A stretch of DNA of 64,000 bases from Plotosus lineatus (lineage: Eukaryota > Chordata > Actinopteri > Siluriformes > Plotosidae). Below, in pieces: positions 26,843-36,100 of the stretch; position 1 is the first letter of the stretch, and each line of letters opens with the position of its first letter. Below the pieces are notes generated by a model. It did no database searches, was not told where the DNA came from, and was given only the letters and a program-made list of their open reading frames with translations. The translations under genes were made by a program, and so were the position numbers. The stretch is taken from positions 60,169,996 through 60,233,995 of the forward strand of contig CM045732.1 in the NCBI GenBank assembly GCA_024760905.1, read 5' to 3'.

Positions 26843-27333
26843 TAAAATAAAAGGTTATTTGGGGGGAGGGACTCGGGAGCATTGACTGCATACATCAGTG
26901 TAGTGATAATTGAAGAGATAACCATTTTTTAATACACATACACACTGAATTAATATTAGAGTAAATGGAGAATATGGACCTTGGGCAGGTCAGTGGCTCC
27001 TCGGATCCTCTTCTCAACTTCCTTTCCGTCTGGGTGAATCCGGGCCACATGCTTCCACATCTGCTCCCAAGTTTCTTCGTTGATGGGTAACCCACCCCGA
27101 TTCACAATGAACAGAATCCCCCCTTCACGTAGATCTTCCTCTCCATCATCCTCCTGTTCCTCATCCCTCTCCTCCACACCCTCCAGACTATGGGTGGTGG
27201 ACCGCAGCATTGGGACACAGGTGAACTTTGGCTTGGACTGGGGTTGACTTATACAGATGCCAATTCCCCCTTTGTCCATCAGTCTCCTTGGAGACGCACA
27301 GTGATGGACACGCCCACAGCACGTGACTGGCAT
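11488..27333 (-). CDS. vash1: Vasohibin-1, tubulin tyrosine carboxypeptidase
   Basis: Seven coding exons on the - strand: 27333-26980, 22807-22719, 20668-20612, 19078-19004, 18412-18031, 15210-15101 and 11557-11488. All join in phase and end GYQIRV-stop, the usual vasohibin-1 C terminus. Vasohibins, with the small chaperone SVBP, remove the C-terminal tyrosine of alpha-tubulin; VASH1 is also known as an angiogenesis inhibitor. Conserved pieces include [20 protein letters not shown], the catalytic Cys in [12 protein letters not shown] (exon 4), His in FRHIVLG and Ser in GISRRMD (exon 5), then [19 protein letters not shown] and the basic SPTKDRKKD tail. Start choice is unsure: Met at 27333 gives 378 residues, Met at 27210 gives 337 (human is 365), and neither has a strong Kozak context. 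The exon 1 donor (AAG|GTCCAT) is weak. Exon 7 has an excellent pyrimidine tract. Gene order puts it convergent with angel1. Confidence 0.93.
11727..12421 (+). mobile_element. Tigger-like element with HTH remnant
   Basis: Termini CAGTGGTACCTCACCTTACG and the inverted ...CGTAAGATGAGGTACCACTG are flanked by TA. Bases 12190-12235 keep a piece of a pogo-type helix-turn-helix ([14 protein letters not shown]). It is about 695 bp, clearly non-autonomous, in vash1 intron 6 (opposite to vash1). Related copies are at 8338, 12843 and 16198. Confidence 0.85.
12843..13565 (+). mobile_element. Tigger-like element with perfect terminal inverted repeats
   Basis: The first and last 22 bases (starting CAGTCGGCCCCCAACTTACG) are exact inverted copies, with TA on both sides. 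The body is 723 bp with no useful ORF. An internal (GT)n tract lies at 13257-13274. Perfect termini suggest a fairly recent insertion. Confidence 0.9.
13566..15100. other. Rest of vash1 intron 6
   Basis: No exon is visible. A dispersed-repeat fragment lies at about 13975-14190, and a stretch at 13600-13960 resembles degraded Tc1 transposase antisense text (TTGTGCAAAGGAGTATTGTC, GGAACAGATACCCCTAG). The final 300 bases are unremarkable intron. Confidence 0.4.
15753..15934 (+). mobile_element. Family-1 SINE head, fused to vash1 exon copy
   Basis: The tRNA-like head GGGGCAGTGGTGGCCTGGTGG and B box GGTTCAAGCC are followed by a 24-base C run (15844-15868) and the body TAACTGGGTTATCAAACGCC. The SINE stops at 15934, exactly where a copy of vash1 exon 1 begins, so its normal tail is missing at this point. 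Confidence 0.8.
15935..17205 (+). pseudogene. Inverted partial copy of vash1 exon 1 and flank, split by a Tigger element
   Basis: Bases 15935-16046 match vash1 exon 1 from GTTACCCATCAAC to CTGCCCAAG, encoding a damaged version of the exon ([36 protein letters not shown]). The match continues past the donor through intron 1 flank (CTCTAATATTCATTCAGTG, TATGCAGTCAGTGCTCC) to about 16166, then through a short TA tract and, after the inserted element 16198-16965, through a 5'-truncated SINE to about 17205. The source is 27091 down to 26565. It sits in vash1 intron 5, antisense to vash1, and cannot be spliced into it. Excluding the Tigger, about 500 bp is duplicated. Confidence 0.88.
16198..16965 (+). 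mobile_element. Tigger-like element with pogo transposase remnants
   Basis: Left end CAGTCAGCCCTCTACTTAC and right end GTAAGTAGAGAGCCGACTG are inverted, with TA on each side. It keeps two readable transposase pieces on the + strand: a helix-turn-helix at about 16460-16550 ([20 protein letters not shown]) and a CENP-B-type segment at about 16720-16765 ([14 protein letters not shown]). The rest of the transposase is lost. It interrupts the inverted vash1 exon copy. Confidence 0.88.
17206..18030. other. vash1 intron 5, unique-looking
   Basis: No exon, repeat family or ORF was recognised. It ends at the donor of vash1 exon 18031-18412, GTGAGC on the - strand. Confidence 0.4.
19374..19465. repeat. 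Compound ATGT/AT/AC microsatellite
   Basis: Tandem TATG units run into a (TA)n tract and then (AC)n. It lies in vash1 intron 3. Confidence 0.95.
20125..20200 (+). mobile_element. Short Tc1-family fragment
   Basis: GGGGATTTTCACACATACAC followed by CAGTCTCTAGAGTTCACA matches the middle of a common fish Tc1 element, whose head is also present at 43722-43925. It is heavily truncated. Confidence 0.5.
21118..21970. repeat. SINE tail plus dispersed repeat shared with 60215-60680
   Basis: Bases 21128-21290 are a family-1-type SINE tail on the - strand (AACCGCTTAATCCTAAATAGG, GCAGAGTACACCCTGGACAG). From about 21318 to 21770 the sequence matches 60215-60680 over its length: CAGCTTTACACA, AAAAAACTCCCTCAG-like, GAAACCTTGAGAGGAACCAG, AACCCATCCTCATTTGG and TATATCACCAGC. 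It continues to 21970 with text typical of fish interspersed repeats. No ORF is preserved. Confidence 0.7.
22819..22852. repeat. (GA)n microsatellite just upstream of vash1 exon 2
   Basis: A pure GA run, which reads (TC)n on the vash1 strand and ends 12 bases before the exon 2 start at 22807. It supplies most of the polypyrimidine tract for that acceptor. Confidence 0.9.
23662..25403 (-). mobile_element. Tc1-like transposon with decayed transposase, split by a SINE
   Basis: Inverted termini: CAGTCGTGTTCAAAATAATA at 23662 and TATTATTTTGAACAC near 25400. The - strand between about 24480 and 23990 shows broken Tc1 transposase text, for example ENLWVTQKK-like and [12 protein letters not shown] frames. 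A family-1 SINE sits at 24970-25318. The whole lies in vash1 intron 1. Confidence 0.85.
24970..25318 (-). mobile_element. Family-1 SINE nested in Tc1 element
   Basis: Full-length inverted copy: the tail CTTTCGGCTTTTTCCC is on the left and the tRNA-like head complement ACTAGACCACCACTGCCC on the right, with B-box complement GGACTCGAACC present. Target duplication was not clear. Confidence 0.88.
26565..26856 (-). mobile_element. 5'-truncated SINE next to a TA tract beside vash1 exon 1
   Basis: A family-1-like body (GTAAAAGAACCATTGCTGAC and TGGTGAGCTGTCCAGGGTGT on the - strand) is joined to a (TA)n tract at 26811-26840. This arrangement is duplicated in inverted form at 16150-17205. Confidence 0.8.
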
Positions 27334-28020
27334 CTAGCACTCATAACATCACACCTGGGAGGAGTTACCTGGGTCAGCTACTTCAACCGGCGTTAAACGG
27401 CGCACCATGTTTCAGAGGACACACATTTATTATATTAAAAAAAAAAAAAAAGGTAATAACGTTTACTTTAATAATATAATGTACTTGGTGCAGTCGGAGA
27501 GGGAAATGTTCTGTTCAACAGACCCTCAGTTACTGAAAAGAAAGGAAGAGGTCCATTGTTTTACTTGTGAGGAAACTGGAGCCGTCTGGTCTGCAATTAG
27601 CGCTAATGAGGAGATACACGAGTCCCAAACAAACAAACAAACAAACAAAACCACAGATAAAAACGAGGATAAAACCGCTATGAAAAGCCAACAATGTTAT
27701 TGTTATATAAAAAGCTCAAGGTGTCTGAAAGCGAGAACAAAACGCGACACCACAGACAAATAAATACCGGCATGTCCATTCCCGGACTCGGTCACTTCAG
27801 CTCCAAGCTGGTGATGAAATAATTATAATGCAATGTCAGTTTCTCTCACAAACGTGTCCAGGACATATTTCCAGATTCTCCCAGTGTGTTGCTAGTAAAC
27901 CGCGAGTCATTCCGAATAACCCGTTAACCAGACAGACACTGGCGCTGATCTAACGCCGGGTTCAGTGAAAGCCTCCTCGACACTCCCAGAACACGGGATA
28001 CTGCGCATGCGCGGCTTAAA
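27334..28020 (-). promoter_or_regulatory. vash1: vash1 5' flank and putative promoter
   Basis: The - strand upstream of vash1 exon 1. TGCGCATGCGC at 28002-28012 is a perfect palindromic NRF1 binding motif inside a more GC-rich stretch, suggesting a transcription start nearby. A run of four AAAC units lies at 27627-27649. No TATA box is clear. Whether a non-coding first exon exists here cannot be told. Confidence 0.45.
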
Positions 28021-29176
28021 CAGCTTACAAGGAGCCGAAACTCAGCCAGTCCCCTACCCCCTGTGTAGGTGCACTATCTAGGGTGTGACATAACGCCTTC
28101 CGATCTCGAAGTAGTGCATTTCACGTCTAATATTACTCCATTCGGAACTCAGCCAGTGCTTGAACTCTGCTGGATCCTGCAGCCTGACTGTCTCCTCCTA
28201 ATTGAGACTGCACTGAGTGACTGGACGCAGTCATTATTATTAAATTAGTAACTGAGATTATAATATATAAATAAATAAATATTAAACCTCTTGAGAAATC
28301 TACTCTTACTAACAATTATAATCTACTTAATAACATCTGAACTGTAGTTTAGGGGTGATGTTCCATGTAATAGGATAGAACACTGCCATGATCCACCAGT
28401 GAGTCACATTGCACATTATCGACAAATCAGTAGCTGATGATCTCAAAGAGATGAGCCCTATGGTCCCCTCTTTGTGACCTTACAACAGAGTGCCAACAAA
28501 CTGATGTCAGAGAGGGGAACTTCCACCCCCAGAGCAACATGGGAATGTTATGGGATTGATGATCTATACTCATACAGGGCTGGTACAGTACCCCATGACA
28601 CGATAATGTGACTGATCGAGCTCCACACTGGGACATCCCACCTGCAAAGATTTACACACTGCTTCTAGTTTACATTTCAATATTTGGTTAATGTCCTTAG
28701 AGCTTAAGAGGCCCAACAGTGGCGGACTGGGTGGGAACCAGGCTTGAATCACCACCAGTTTTCTGGTTGGTAACCCAGAGCCTTTACTGGGTAACCACCA
28801 CTTAAAACATAAAATACAGAAAGGTGTTTCCATGCTTCAGGTTAAGAAAAAGAAAGCAAGAAAAAAAACCAGCCACACTTCCTATATCAACCTTTAATGT
28901 ACAGTACAGTATATATAAAAATAACCCTGCTGCCTGGATTGGTTGGACATTAGGATGAATTTGCTTATAAATGTCATTACATTAGATTTCACATGAGATC
29001 AGACTGGGCTACACAAAACATTTAAAATACATTTTATAAACACACAACATATAATCCATTTATTCCTATTAATTTATTTTCGTTAATCCAAAAAATTAAG
29101 GGTTTTGTTTTGGGGTGGGGTGAGAGGGAGAGCATGAAAAAAGCCAAATGTGCAAAAAAATTGATAATACAATGCT
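28021..29176. other. Intergenic between vash1 and fcf1, with a third SINE family
   Basis: No gene seen. Bases 28690-28810 read on the - strand as a tRNA-like SINE head: AGGCTCTGGGTTACCAACC, then GGTGGTGATTCAAGCC (B box) and CCACTGTTGGGCC. The rest is unassigned. Confidence 0.5.
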
Positions 29177-29182
29177 TTTATT
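29177..29182 (-). terminator. fcf1: fcf1 polyadenylation signal
   Basis: AATAAA on the - strand, 52 bases beyond the fcf1 stop codon, giving a very short 3' UTR as is common for this gene type. Confidence 0.7.
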
Positions 29183-29233
29183 GCAGAATGGAAAAAAAGA
29201 TTCAAAAGTTAAATCACTTCCATGAATACCGTA

Positions 29234-32200
29234 TTATAATCTTGGTGCACCATAATCATCTGGCATTCGTTCAATGTTATACCTGTTGAGGAAAAAGAAA
29301 TATAAAAAATTACAATTTTAACAGAGAACTTTGAAAGCTAAATCATTAACTAGAGCATCCTGAGATTTTATGAACATAAAAAGAGGTCTATTCAATATTT
29401 AATAGTGCATATAGCTTTTAAAATACTTACAGGTTATATTCAACTGTGCCCTGTTAATTAATTTGACTTCCTATTTCAGAAAATGCAGTAAACATCTCAT
29501 AAATCAAAGTCATAACTCGGATAATCATGTAACTCGGAGGGCTTCGTGAGGTCCCGATTTTTCCCCAACTATAATTCCATTAAAATACCAGCACATAACT
29601 CGGATTCTGGAAGTCGGATGAAAATCTAAGTCCCCGTTTAATACATTTCCATGAAAATTTTGTTGCATAACTCGGATTATAAGCGATGCTCACTCATTCA
29701 CACAAATGCAGGACACTGCTATAAATGCACTTACCGAGCTACAGCAGTATTGTAAACGGCTCTGTATTATAATAAACAGCATTGTTTTTGTGTCAGTAAA
29801 TTGAACAACTGATCACCAAACACGGAAGCCATTCTCCGATCTCAAGCCCACGTGACTACACAGTGAGTAATGCATAATTCTTTGAGTCAAGGGATCAGTA
29901 CCTGGGAAAGGGTTGCTTGTATTACACAGCCCTGAGTGTGCTTCATGAATACGGTTCCTGATCTCAGATTTCGACGATTCTGAATTCTTAAGGAATATCG
30001 CAAAACTCTGACTTTTTCTCCAACTTGTATGTCTATGTCAGATTTCCTCTGACTTACGCATAAGACAGATTTTCTTTAAGCCGGAGCAAATTTGCTGGTC
30101 CACTTGAATTCAAGTTGTGCAATGTATACTGGATTCATTCTTCCTTCTTTTCCTTTCGGCTGTTTCCTTTTTCTCAGGGGTCGCCACACCGAATCATCGC
30201 ATGTTTGATTTGGCATAGGTTTTTACGTTGGATGCCCTTCCTGACACAACCCTTATTGCAAGGGGCAGAAACACGCTGACGGCTATGCAGCGACTCTTGA
30301 AGAAAGTCAGCAATGTTTTTTTACATCCTCACACCATAGATAGTAAGAGACATGGCCAGCCTTTGATAACCCAGTCAGCTGCGATGTGGGGACAGTGACA
30401 ACGTTGTGGAGAGTGGGACTCGAACGCCCAACCCTAGGATCAGCAATCCAGTGCCTTCTACAACCAGGCCACCACTGCCCTATTATTGTTCAGAAAAGCC
30501 TCGCCCTCTACAAGAGCTGCTTCCAACGATACATTTTTAGAGGGTTTTTTTGGATGAGGCAATTCCTGTTCAAAGAATGTTTGCATGATTACCTGTGATT
30601 GGAGATGTACATGATCGGGACTCCTGGGATCTTACGAATTCGCCTTTTAAGGTCTCTGTCCACTGTGGCCACGATGTAACATTTATGCTAGCGAGGAAGG
30701 AAGCAAAGTAAATGCCAATCTTCGATTTAGGTAATGACTTCTGTAATCTAAGTTGTAGACTGACAGATGGCTATGCTGTCTTACCTGAGTTACTCTTTGG
30801 ACTAAGCAATCATCAGCATATGTGCCTTTATGTGAGCATGGCAAACGTTCAAAGCGAGGGTCCTTAGCTATTCTGCAAACAGAAGATGAATGACAATAAA
30901 AACAGGAATATATAAGTATTCTTTAGGAGGTTAAACTTGATAAAATGTGATTTCACAAAGGAGATACTAAGTCTAAAATATCCGTTACGATTTTTAATAT
31001 AAATATTTAGACAGGGCCTAGAAGTGAAGCACTGAAAATGTCCATTTATTTTCAGTATCTTTTCAATGGTATTCAAAAACTATTTAGCCTTAAACAGAAA
31101 AAAGGCAAAACAAGAAAACTTTCTGCAAAAATCAGGGTAAAATTCAAGCACTTTTTAAGGACTTTTCAATGACAAATATTGCATTTTCAAAAAACACGTT
31201 CATCAACTTGTTTGGTGGTGCCAAATTGGCAAAGATGGCATTTTTAGATGCCATTATTTTCAAAATTAGACATCTGGAAAGCCCCTTTATGCTATTTTCC
31301 AAGATAGTGGCTAAACCACACTAATTTTTTATGGAGGCCAGTTCTTCTCACCTTTGAAGTTATTGTTCCTCAAAAATGCCTCAAACCGCAATTTATGCCA
31401 CAAGGAAAAAAAAAAAGACCAAAATGGCCAATTTTTGAAAAATAATTCAAATTTAACCAACAAAGTCAATACCTTGATACTTTTGTTTCCAAGGAAAAAG
31501 TACCTGCTTGATTCATTGGAACCATCAGTTGTAGGCTACCATGGTTTGGGGTTTAAAGGGGGTCAGACAAGTGAAATTTGACAAAAATGCTGAAAATAGT
31601 CAAATTTTGAACATCCATTGAACTTCAACCAACCAAGCTAATAGCCTGAAACTTCTGTTTTGAAGGTATAACAACCTGCTTAATCCATTGGAAGCATCAG
31701 TTTTAGGCTTTTAGGCTTCAGTTTTAGGCTATCTACCATGGTTTTAGCTGTGAAATAGGTCAAACATGTTAAATGGCAAAATGTTGGAAAAGTCTAATAC
31801 GTAATCATTTTGGAAAAATCAGAGTATTGTAATAAGTAATAATTATAATCTTTTTCAGAGTATTATACTCTTCATTCACTGGAAAAAGAAATGAATCATA
31901 TGAATAAAAAAATCCCATTAGTGACCCGATCAATTCAGAGTCAAAGTCTATATTTATCGCAAGATTTCAACAAACAGCTGCATTAAAAAATTCTATGCAC
32001 AATAAAAGTTATATTCCGATCGTAGAAATATATATGACTCACCCAGGTAGGGAATAAATAGATCAGAAATGACGATATCCTACTCACATGCATCCATCAT
32101 GGTGGCAGCCATCTTGGCATGTGATGGTCAATACCAGTTTTTTTAGGGGCACTCGCGTTTGTTTATTCTTGAGTTTTGATTCAAATTTAATTTTAAACTA

Positions 32201-33072
32201 GATAAAAATCTCGAAATGTTGGTACATAGTTTGTGAGGGTTATATTCTACCGATTTTTAAAGAACTGGAAATCTTGGGGATATTGATAAACATGCAGTTT
32301 TTTTAAAAATCGAGAAACATACCCCTGACAAACCGAGTATGTATGGAAAGCTGGAGAGTCACTGCTGAATATAGTAATGCTTTAGACCACGTATGTTGTA
32401 TCTTCGCAATGCGCGATCCGATTACATGGGCAATGCTTTGCAATCGAGTCACAGTACATTTGAGATCTCATCAAAACAAAGGCGGTCTAATCAAGGCTGG
32501 TGAATAATCAGCACAAACTCAGTGTAAAATTGAAATGTTCTTTTTCTATGAACATGGCTAAATTTGGTACCGCTGGAACAGGAATGAAATTAACTTTTAG
32601 CACAGTTAAATTTATTCAGCATTATTTGGTTGCAAGAGCTGCATTTGTAGGTTGAAGTTTGACTATTCTCAGCTGTCATGCTTAGCTGTGTCACAATTCC
32701 TGAATGTATCATGCCTCACTGCCGGTACCTCGTTAAATAAAAACTTTATTTTTAAGCACTTTTCAATGACTATTTACACAATTCCACTTTTTCAAGCACT
32801 GTAAGTAAAATATGCAGCTTTCAAGCACTTTTTTATCGTGCGTGGCTGATAAAATTCAAGCACTTTTCAAATCTATGTGAGCCCTGAAAATACACACAGG
32901 TTATATAGATCAATAGCCTGCTATATAGATAGATAAATACCTCAAGGCAACTCTGTACTTCATCCCAAGTTTCTCAAGCTCAGCCATAACACAGTCTGTG
33001 ATGCAAGGAATACCTGAAAAACACAAACTAAGTATAATTCACAGCTGAGTTTTAAGTTAGTGAACCTAAAAC

Positions 33073-33120
<48 letters not shown>

Positions 33121-33121
33121 G

Positions 33122-33154
<33 letters not shown>

Positions 33155-33962
33155 ACATGTAGATAGATAGATCATTCACATTTAGCATAGAGGCAGTCCA
33201 TCATTGACTGAACTACATCAAGTTTGGCCTTTATGGAAAAGTTGATGAAGTTTGTGTCCACGAGAATGTGATAGGGAGGCCCGAGTTGAGTGTTGTACTG
33301 GAAGAACATACATGATGGGTACTTTGGTCTGCAATGATAAACGACAATGACTCATCACAATCAATCACTTAATCAAAGTCAAGTTAATAATCAGTTTGGA
33401 TTGAAAAACTTCTTGGAAAAAAAAAAAAGTAACATACAACAAATAAACATCAACACTTACACTTCTCTTTCTTTGATACCCGAAGGATCGTCTTTTTTCT
33501 TTTTTTCAGTTTTTTGTCGATCCTTCTCCTTTCTTAAAACCAAAAAAAAACAATGCTGAAATTAGATTTGCCATACACAGCATACTGTACTGTCATCCAA
33601 TATTCTACATACGTATGCTGATATTTTCTGTGGTGAACACTCTTTAATTTAATGTCTTACATTCTTGAATCCTTTAAGCTTATCATCCTTTTCATTGCAG
33701 CATATTTCTGCTTTTTCTGTTTCCCCTAGAAATAAGAAAGTAGTCAAATTACCATTTGAATAATTTCTACCACAATCGTTTTCACTCAACTCCTCTGATG
33801 GAAATGATTACATTTTCTCCTTAAATCACACACTTCACATGTAAATGCTTAAACCACAAGCATGACACTATAACTGAAAACTGCCCCAAAAGTAATCACA
33901 AATGTATTCAAATTCCTGGTCACATATAGCAGCAGCTTACTTAAAGGGTGTTTGAACACTAT

Positions 33963-33993
<31 letters not shown>

Positions 33994-34505
33994 TGGTTCT
34001 ATCATCTTACTGCTGTTTGTAATACTGTACTGTATTACTATCATTATTGCTAACTATGCACTGTTTATTTTAATAATAATAAATGTAAAGTCATTCCTGC
34101 TCCATAACCATTAAAAGTTTAAATTTTAAACCCTGCCTTTATTATTTTAAGCCCATGTGTACAATCTTGACATTCCCTTAGTCTTCTGCTAAAGTTCTTT
34201 ACATTATTAAAACATGTCTCACACTTTGGTACTCCCTGTAATGATAATTGTTCATTGTTCAACTCTACTCAAATCAGTCTATGCTAACACTACTGTGTTT
34301 AATTTTTAAAAATCCTGGATAATTTTACAAGTACTCATCACGTATACGTTTACCAAACAAAACTAGCATAGCTGGCTAAAATTAGCACGTTTACAGTCAA
34401 CATCTGGCAGGCAAACGATACCATTTGTTACACATTGTAACTCGTATCACGATGCGGAACAAATATCTGAAATTTGTGTTAATCGAATAAAGGAATCATT
34501 ACCAT
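29234..34505 (-). CDS. fcf1: FCF1, PIN-domain protein of the small-subunit processome
   Basis: Eight coding exons on the - strand: 34505-34503 (ATG only), 33725-33661, 33532-33461, 33328-33180, 33013-32941, 30872-30785, 30687-30593 and 29282-29234. They give 197 residues (human has 198). FCF1/Utp24 is the nucleolar endonuclease-type PIN protein needed for early pre-18S rRNA cleavage. Visible: basic N terminus ([14 protein letters not shown]), Lys-rich linker, PIN domain with acidic residues in [23 protein letters not shown] and [11 protein letters not shown], and [19 protein letters not shown]; it ends [15 protein letters not shown]. All splice phases agree. The large intron 32940-30873 contains a transposon of about 1.75 kb. 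It is divergent from arel1, as in mammals. Confidence 0.96.
29480..30110. repeat. Unclassified repeat-like block in fcf1 intron
   Basis: The motif CATAACTCGGATWW appears at about 29511, 29596 and 29665, with a variant TGTAACTCGGAGGG at 29528. Toward the right, GACTTACGCATAAGACAG looks like a weak inverted counterpart. This resembles a degraded Tigger-type MITE but the ends are not clear. Confidence 0.35.
30148..30480 (-). mobile_element. Family-1 SINE in fcf1 intron
   Basis: The tail CCTTTCGGCTGTTTCC is on the left, the head complement AACCAGGCCACCACTGCCC on the right, and the B-box complement GGACTCGAACGCCC is mutated. It ends 113 bases from fcf1 exon 30593-30687. Confidence 0.85.
31133..32886. 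mobile_element. Probable hAT-like non-autonomous DNA transposon
   Basis: The left end CAGGGTAAAATTCAAGCACT and the inverted right end CAGGGCTCACATAGATTTG share CAGGG and repeated AAGCACTTTT subterminal motifs in opposite orientation, typical of fish hAT MITEs. Inside, a segment of about 170 bp is tandemly duplicated and diverged (about 31450-31610 and 31615-31800), both with ACCTGCTT-ATTCATTGGAA-like text. No clean 8-bp target duplication was found. It fills most of fcf1 intron 5. Confidence 0.5.
33079..33157. repeat. AT/GT microsatellite in fcf1 intron
   Basis: (AT)n from 33079 to 33114, then (GT)n and GTAT units, 65 bases beyond the 3' side of fcf1 exon 33013-32941's acceptor. Confidence 0.95.
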
Positions 34506-34760
34506 TGCGCTTTTTCTGTAAAAAAAAAATCACCAAATCCAAACCCTCGTGTTTAGCGACGAAATAAAACATACACCGGACGTCATCAACCTGCGCCACC
34601 GATGGAATTGTACTTCCTCTGCTTGTCAGCGGACTGCTAACTGCTATTAGCGGTCCGGGTACAGCTGTACTATTTGGCTTTCAGGGATAAAATAAACAAT
34701 TTAGTCGCTCTTCCGGGTGATTCCACGGCTCCGGACAGTCGAAACAATTGGTAATTGTTA
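34506..34760. promoter_or_regulatory. Bidirectional fcf1/arel1 promoter
   Basis: Between the fcf1 ATG and the presumed non-coding first exon of arel1 there is a short GC-richer stretch with CTTCCGG (ETS-type) at 34710-34716 and a CRE-like GACGTCAT near 34580. A possible arel1 exon 1 donor is TTG|GTAATTG near 34751. The head-to-head FCF1-AREL1 arrangement is also known in human. No TATA box is seen. Confidence 0.55.
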
Positions 34761-35910
34761 TTTTTTTGTCCCATTTTCTGAAATTTTGCCATTATTATTT
34801 ATAGTAATAAGGGTCGTATTAGCTAGCGTTTGGCTAATTTACCCTAAAAATCATTGGAATTTTAGCTAATTAATCGTAACCTTCTTTGTTTATTAGCGTT
34901 TGCAAGGATTTCCTTCTTAAATATTGTTCATTATCTTTACATTAACAAGTTTGTCAGGGTTTAATGTCATTCACACTGCAGTGTAAGCACTGCATGTAGA
35001 TAATGTGCCACCAATGGTTTTGTTTAGCCAACCAAGTACAGTAACCTGGTCCATCTGGCTCCTGACACATGCTACTTGCACGCATTGCAAAGCTCACAAT
35101 CCTTTTTGGAATACAGCTATTATCAAAAGTATGAAAAGGCAATGCATAGGTTACAGCAGGTATACCTTAACTTGATTCTTACTCATGGAAGCCTGCTTGG
35201 ATCATGCTGAAAAGCAGCACTCACACCACGTCTATTTTTTTGAAGGTCTTCTTGTCTTCATTCTGACTGAAACTTTTGGATTAGATTCAAAATCCCTAAT
35301 CTAGTCTACTGAAATGATGCTGTACTGTATGCTGACTGACACAATACAGATTATGAACGTGATCATAAGATCACACCTGTGTTAAAGTTCACTGATGTCG
35401 TGGTTCTGGTGTTTTGCCTAACATGACACTAAAAGCTGAGACCAGCATCTCATACACTGAGTACTGAGGATCTATCAGCCTTTACTCTCTCCACAGCACT
35501 AATATTTCCCCAAGGTGAAGGAGGTAGAACAGAGGTCAGCAGCAGCATATCTTTTCGCACACAAGGTTTATTTTATGTACAGGCTCAAGGGCACAAAATA
35601 CATTAATATGGTATTTGAATATCAAATATCATATGCTGTAAAATGAGATCTCCAGTTCCAGTTTCCTGTCTGTATGTAAAATGTCTGGCTGCTGTGTGCT
35701 GGTGTGATGGCAGATAATTATAACTAAGCATTCCTCCCATGGGGTTTGCTCATGCATAATGAATATATCTGGCTTAAATCCTTCACCCACCCTGCATGAT
35801 TTCAAAATATTTACATGACTTTACAGTACATTTTGCTTGCATCTTTATAAGACATGTTGCTTTGTAATAAAATTTAATTGTTATTATTTTTTTCTGTATG
35901 TACCAACAGA
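34761..35910. other. Presumed first intron of arel1
   Basis: No coding exon or clear repeat is seen. It ends at the acceptor ACCAACAG at about 35910, which starts the exon that holds the translation start. Confidence 0.4.
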
Positions 35911-35956
35911 GTGCACCATTTGAGCTATTGTCTGTCCTTCAGAGGCACTTAAGATA

Positions 35957-36100
35957 GCATGGGAAGAAGACCAGGGAAGAAGCAAGTCTACTGAGGGTGA
36001 CAAGAAAACAGATATTGGGAGAGAGGAAGACTCCATCTGTTAAAGTCCGCTGTTATTCTCTGAGCACACAGTGGTCTGATCAAGGCTGAAGATGGTCTGA
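35957..36100 (+). promoter_or_regulatory. arel1: Two upstream ORFs in the arel1 leader
   Basis: ATG at 35957 opens an 11-codon frame ending TGA at 35990-35992. ATG at 36092 opens a two-codon frame, ATG-GTC-TGA, whose stop overlaps the main ATG at 36100 as TGATG. Overlapping stop-start of this kind can allow reinitiation and often damps translation. That effect is inferred; the sequence arrangement is direct. Confidence 0.6.

Noticed and set aside
28133..28833. Small - strand frames between vash1 and fcf1
   Set aside because: They overlap a SINE and unannotated intergenic sequence with no motif or splice support.
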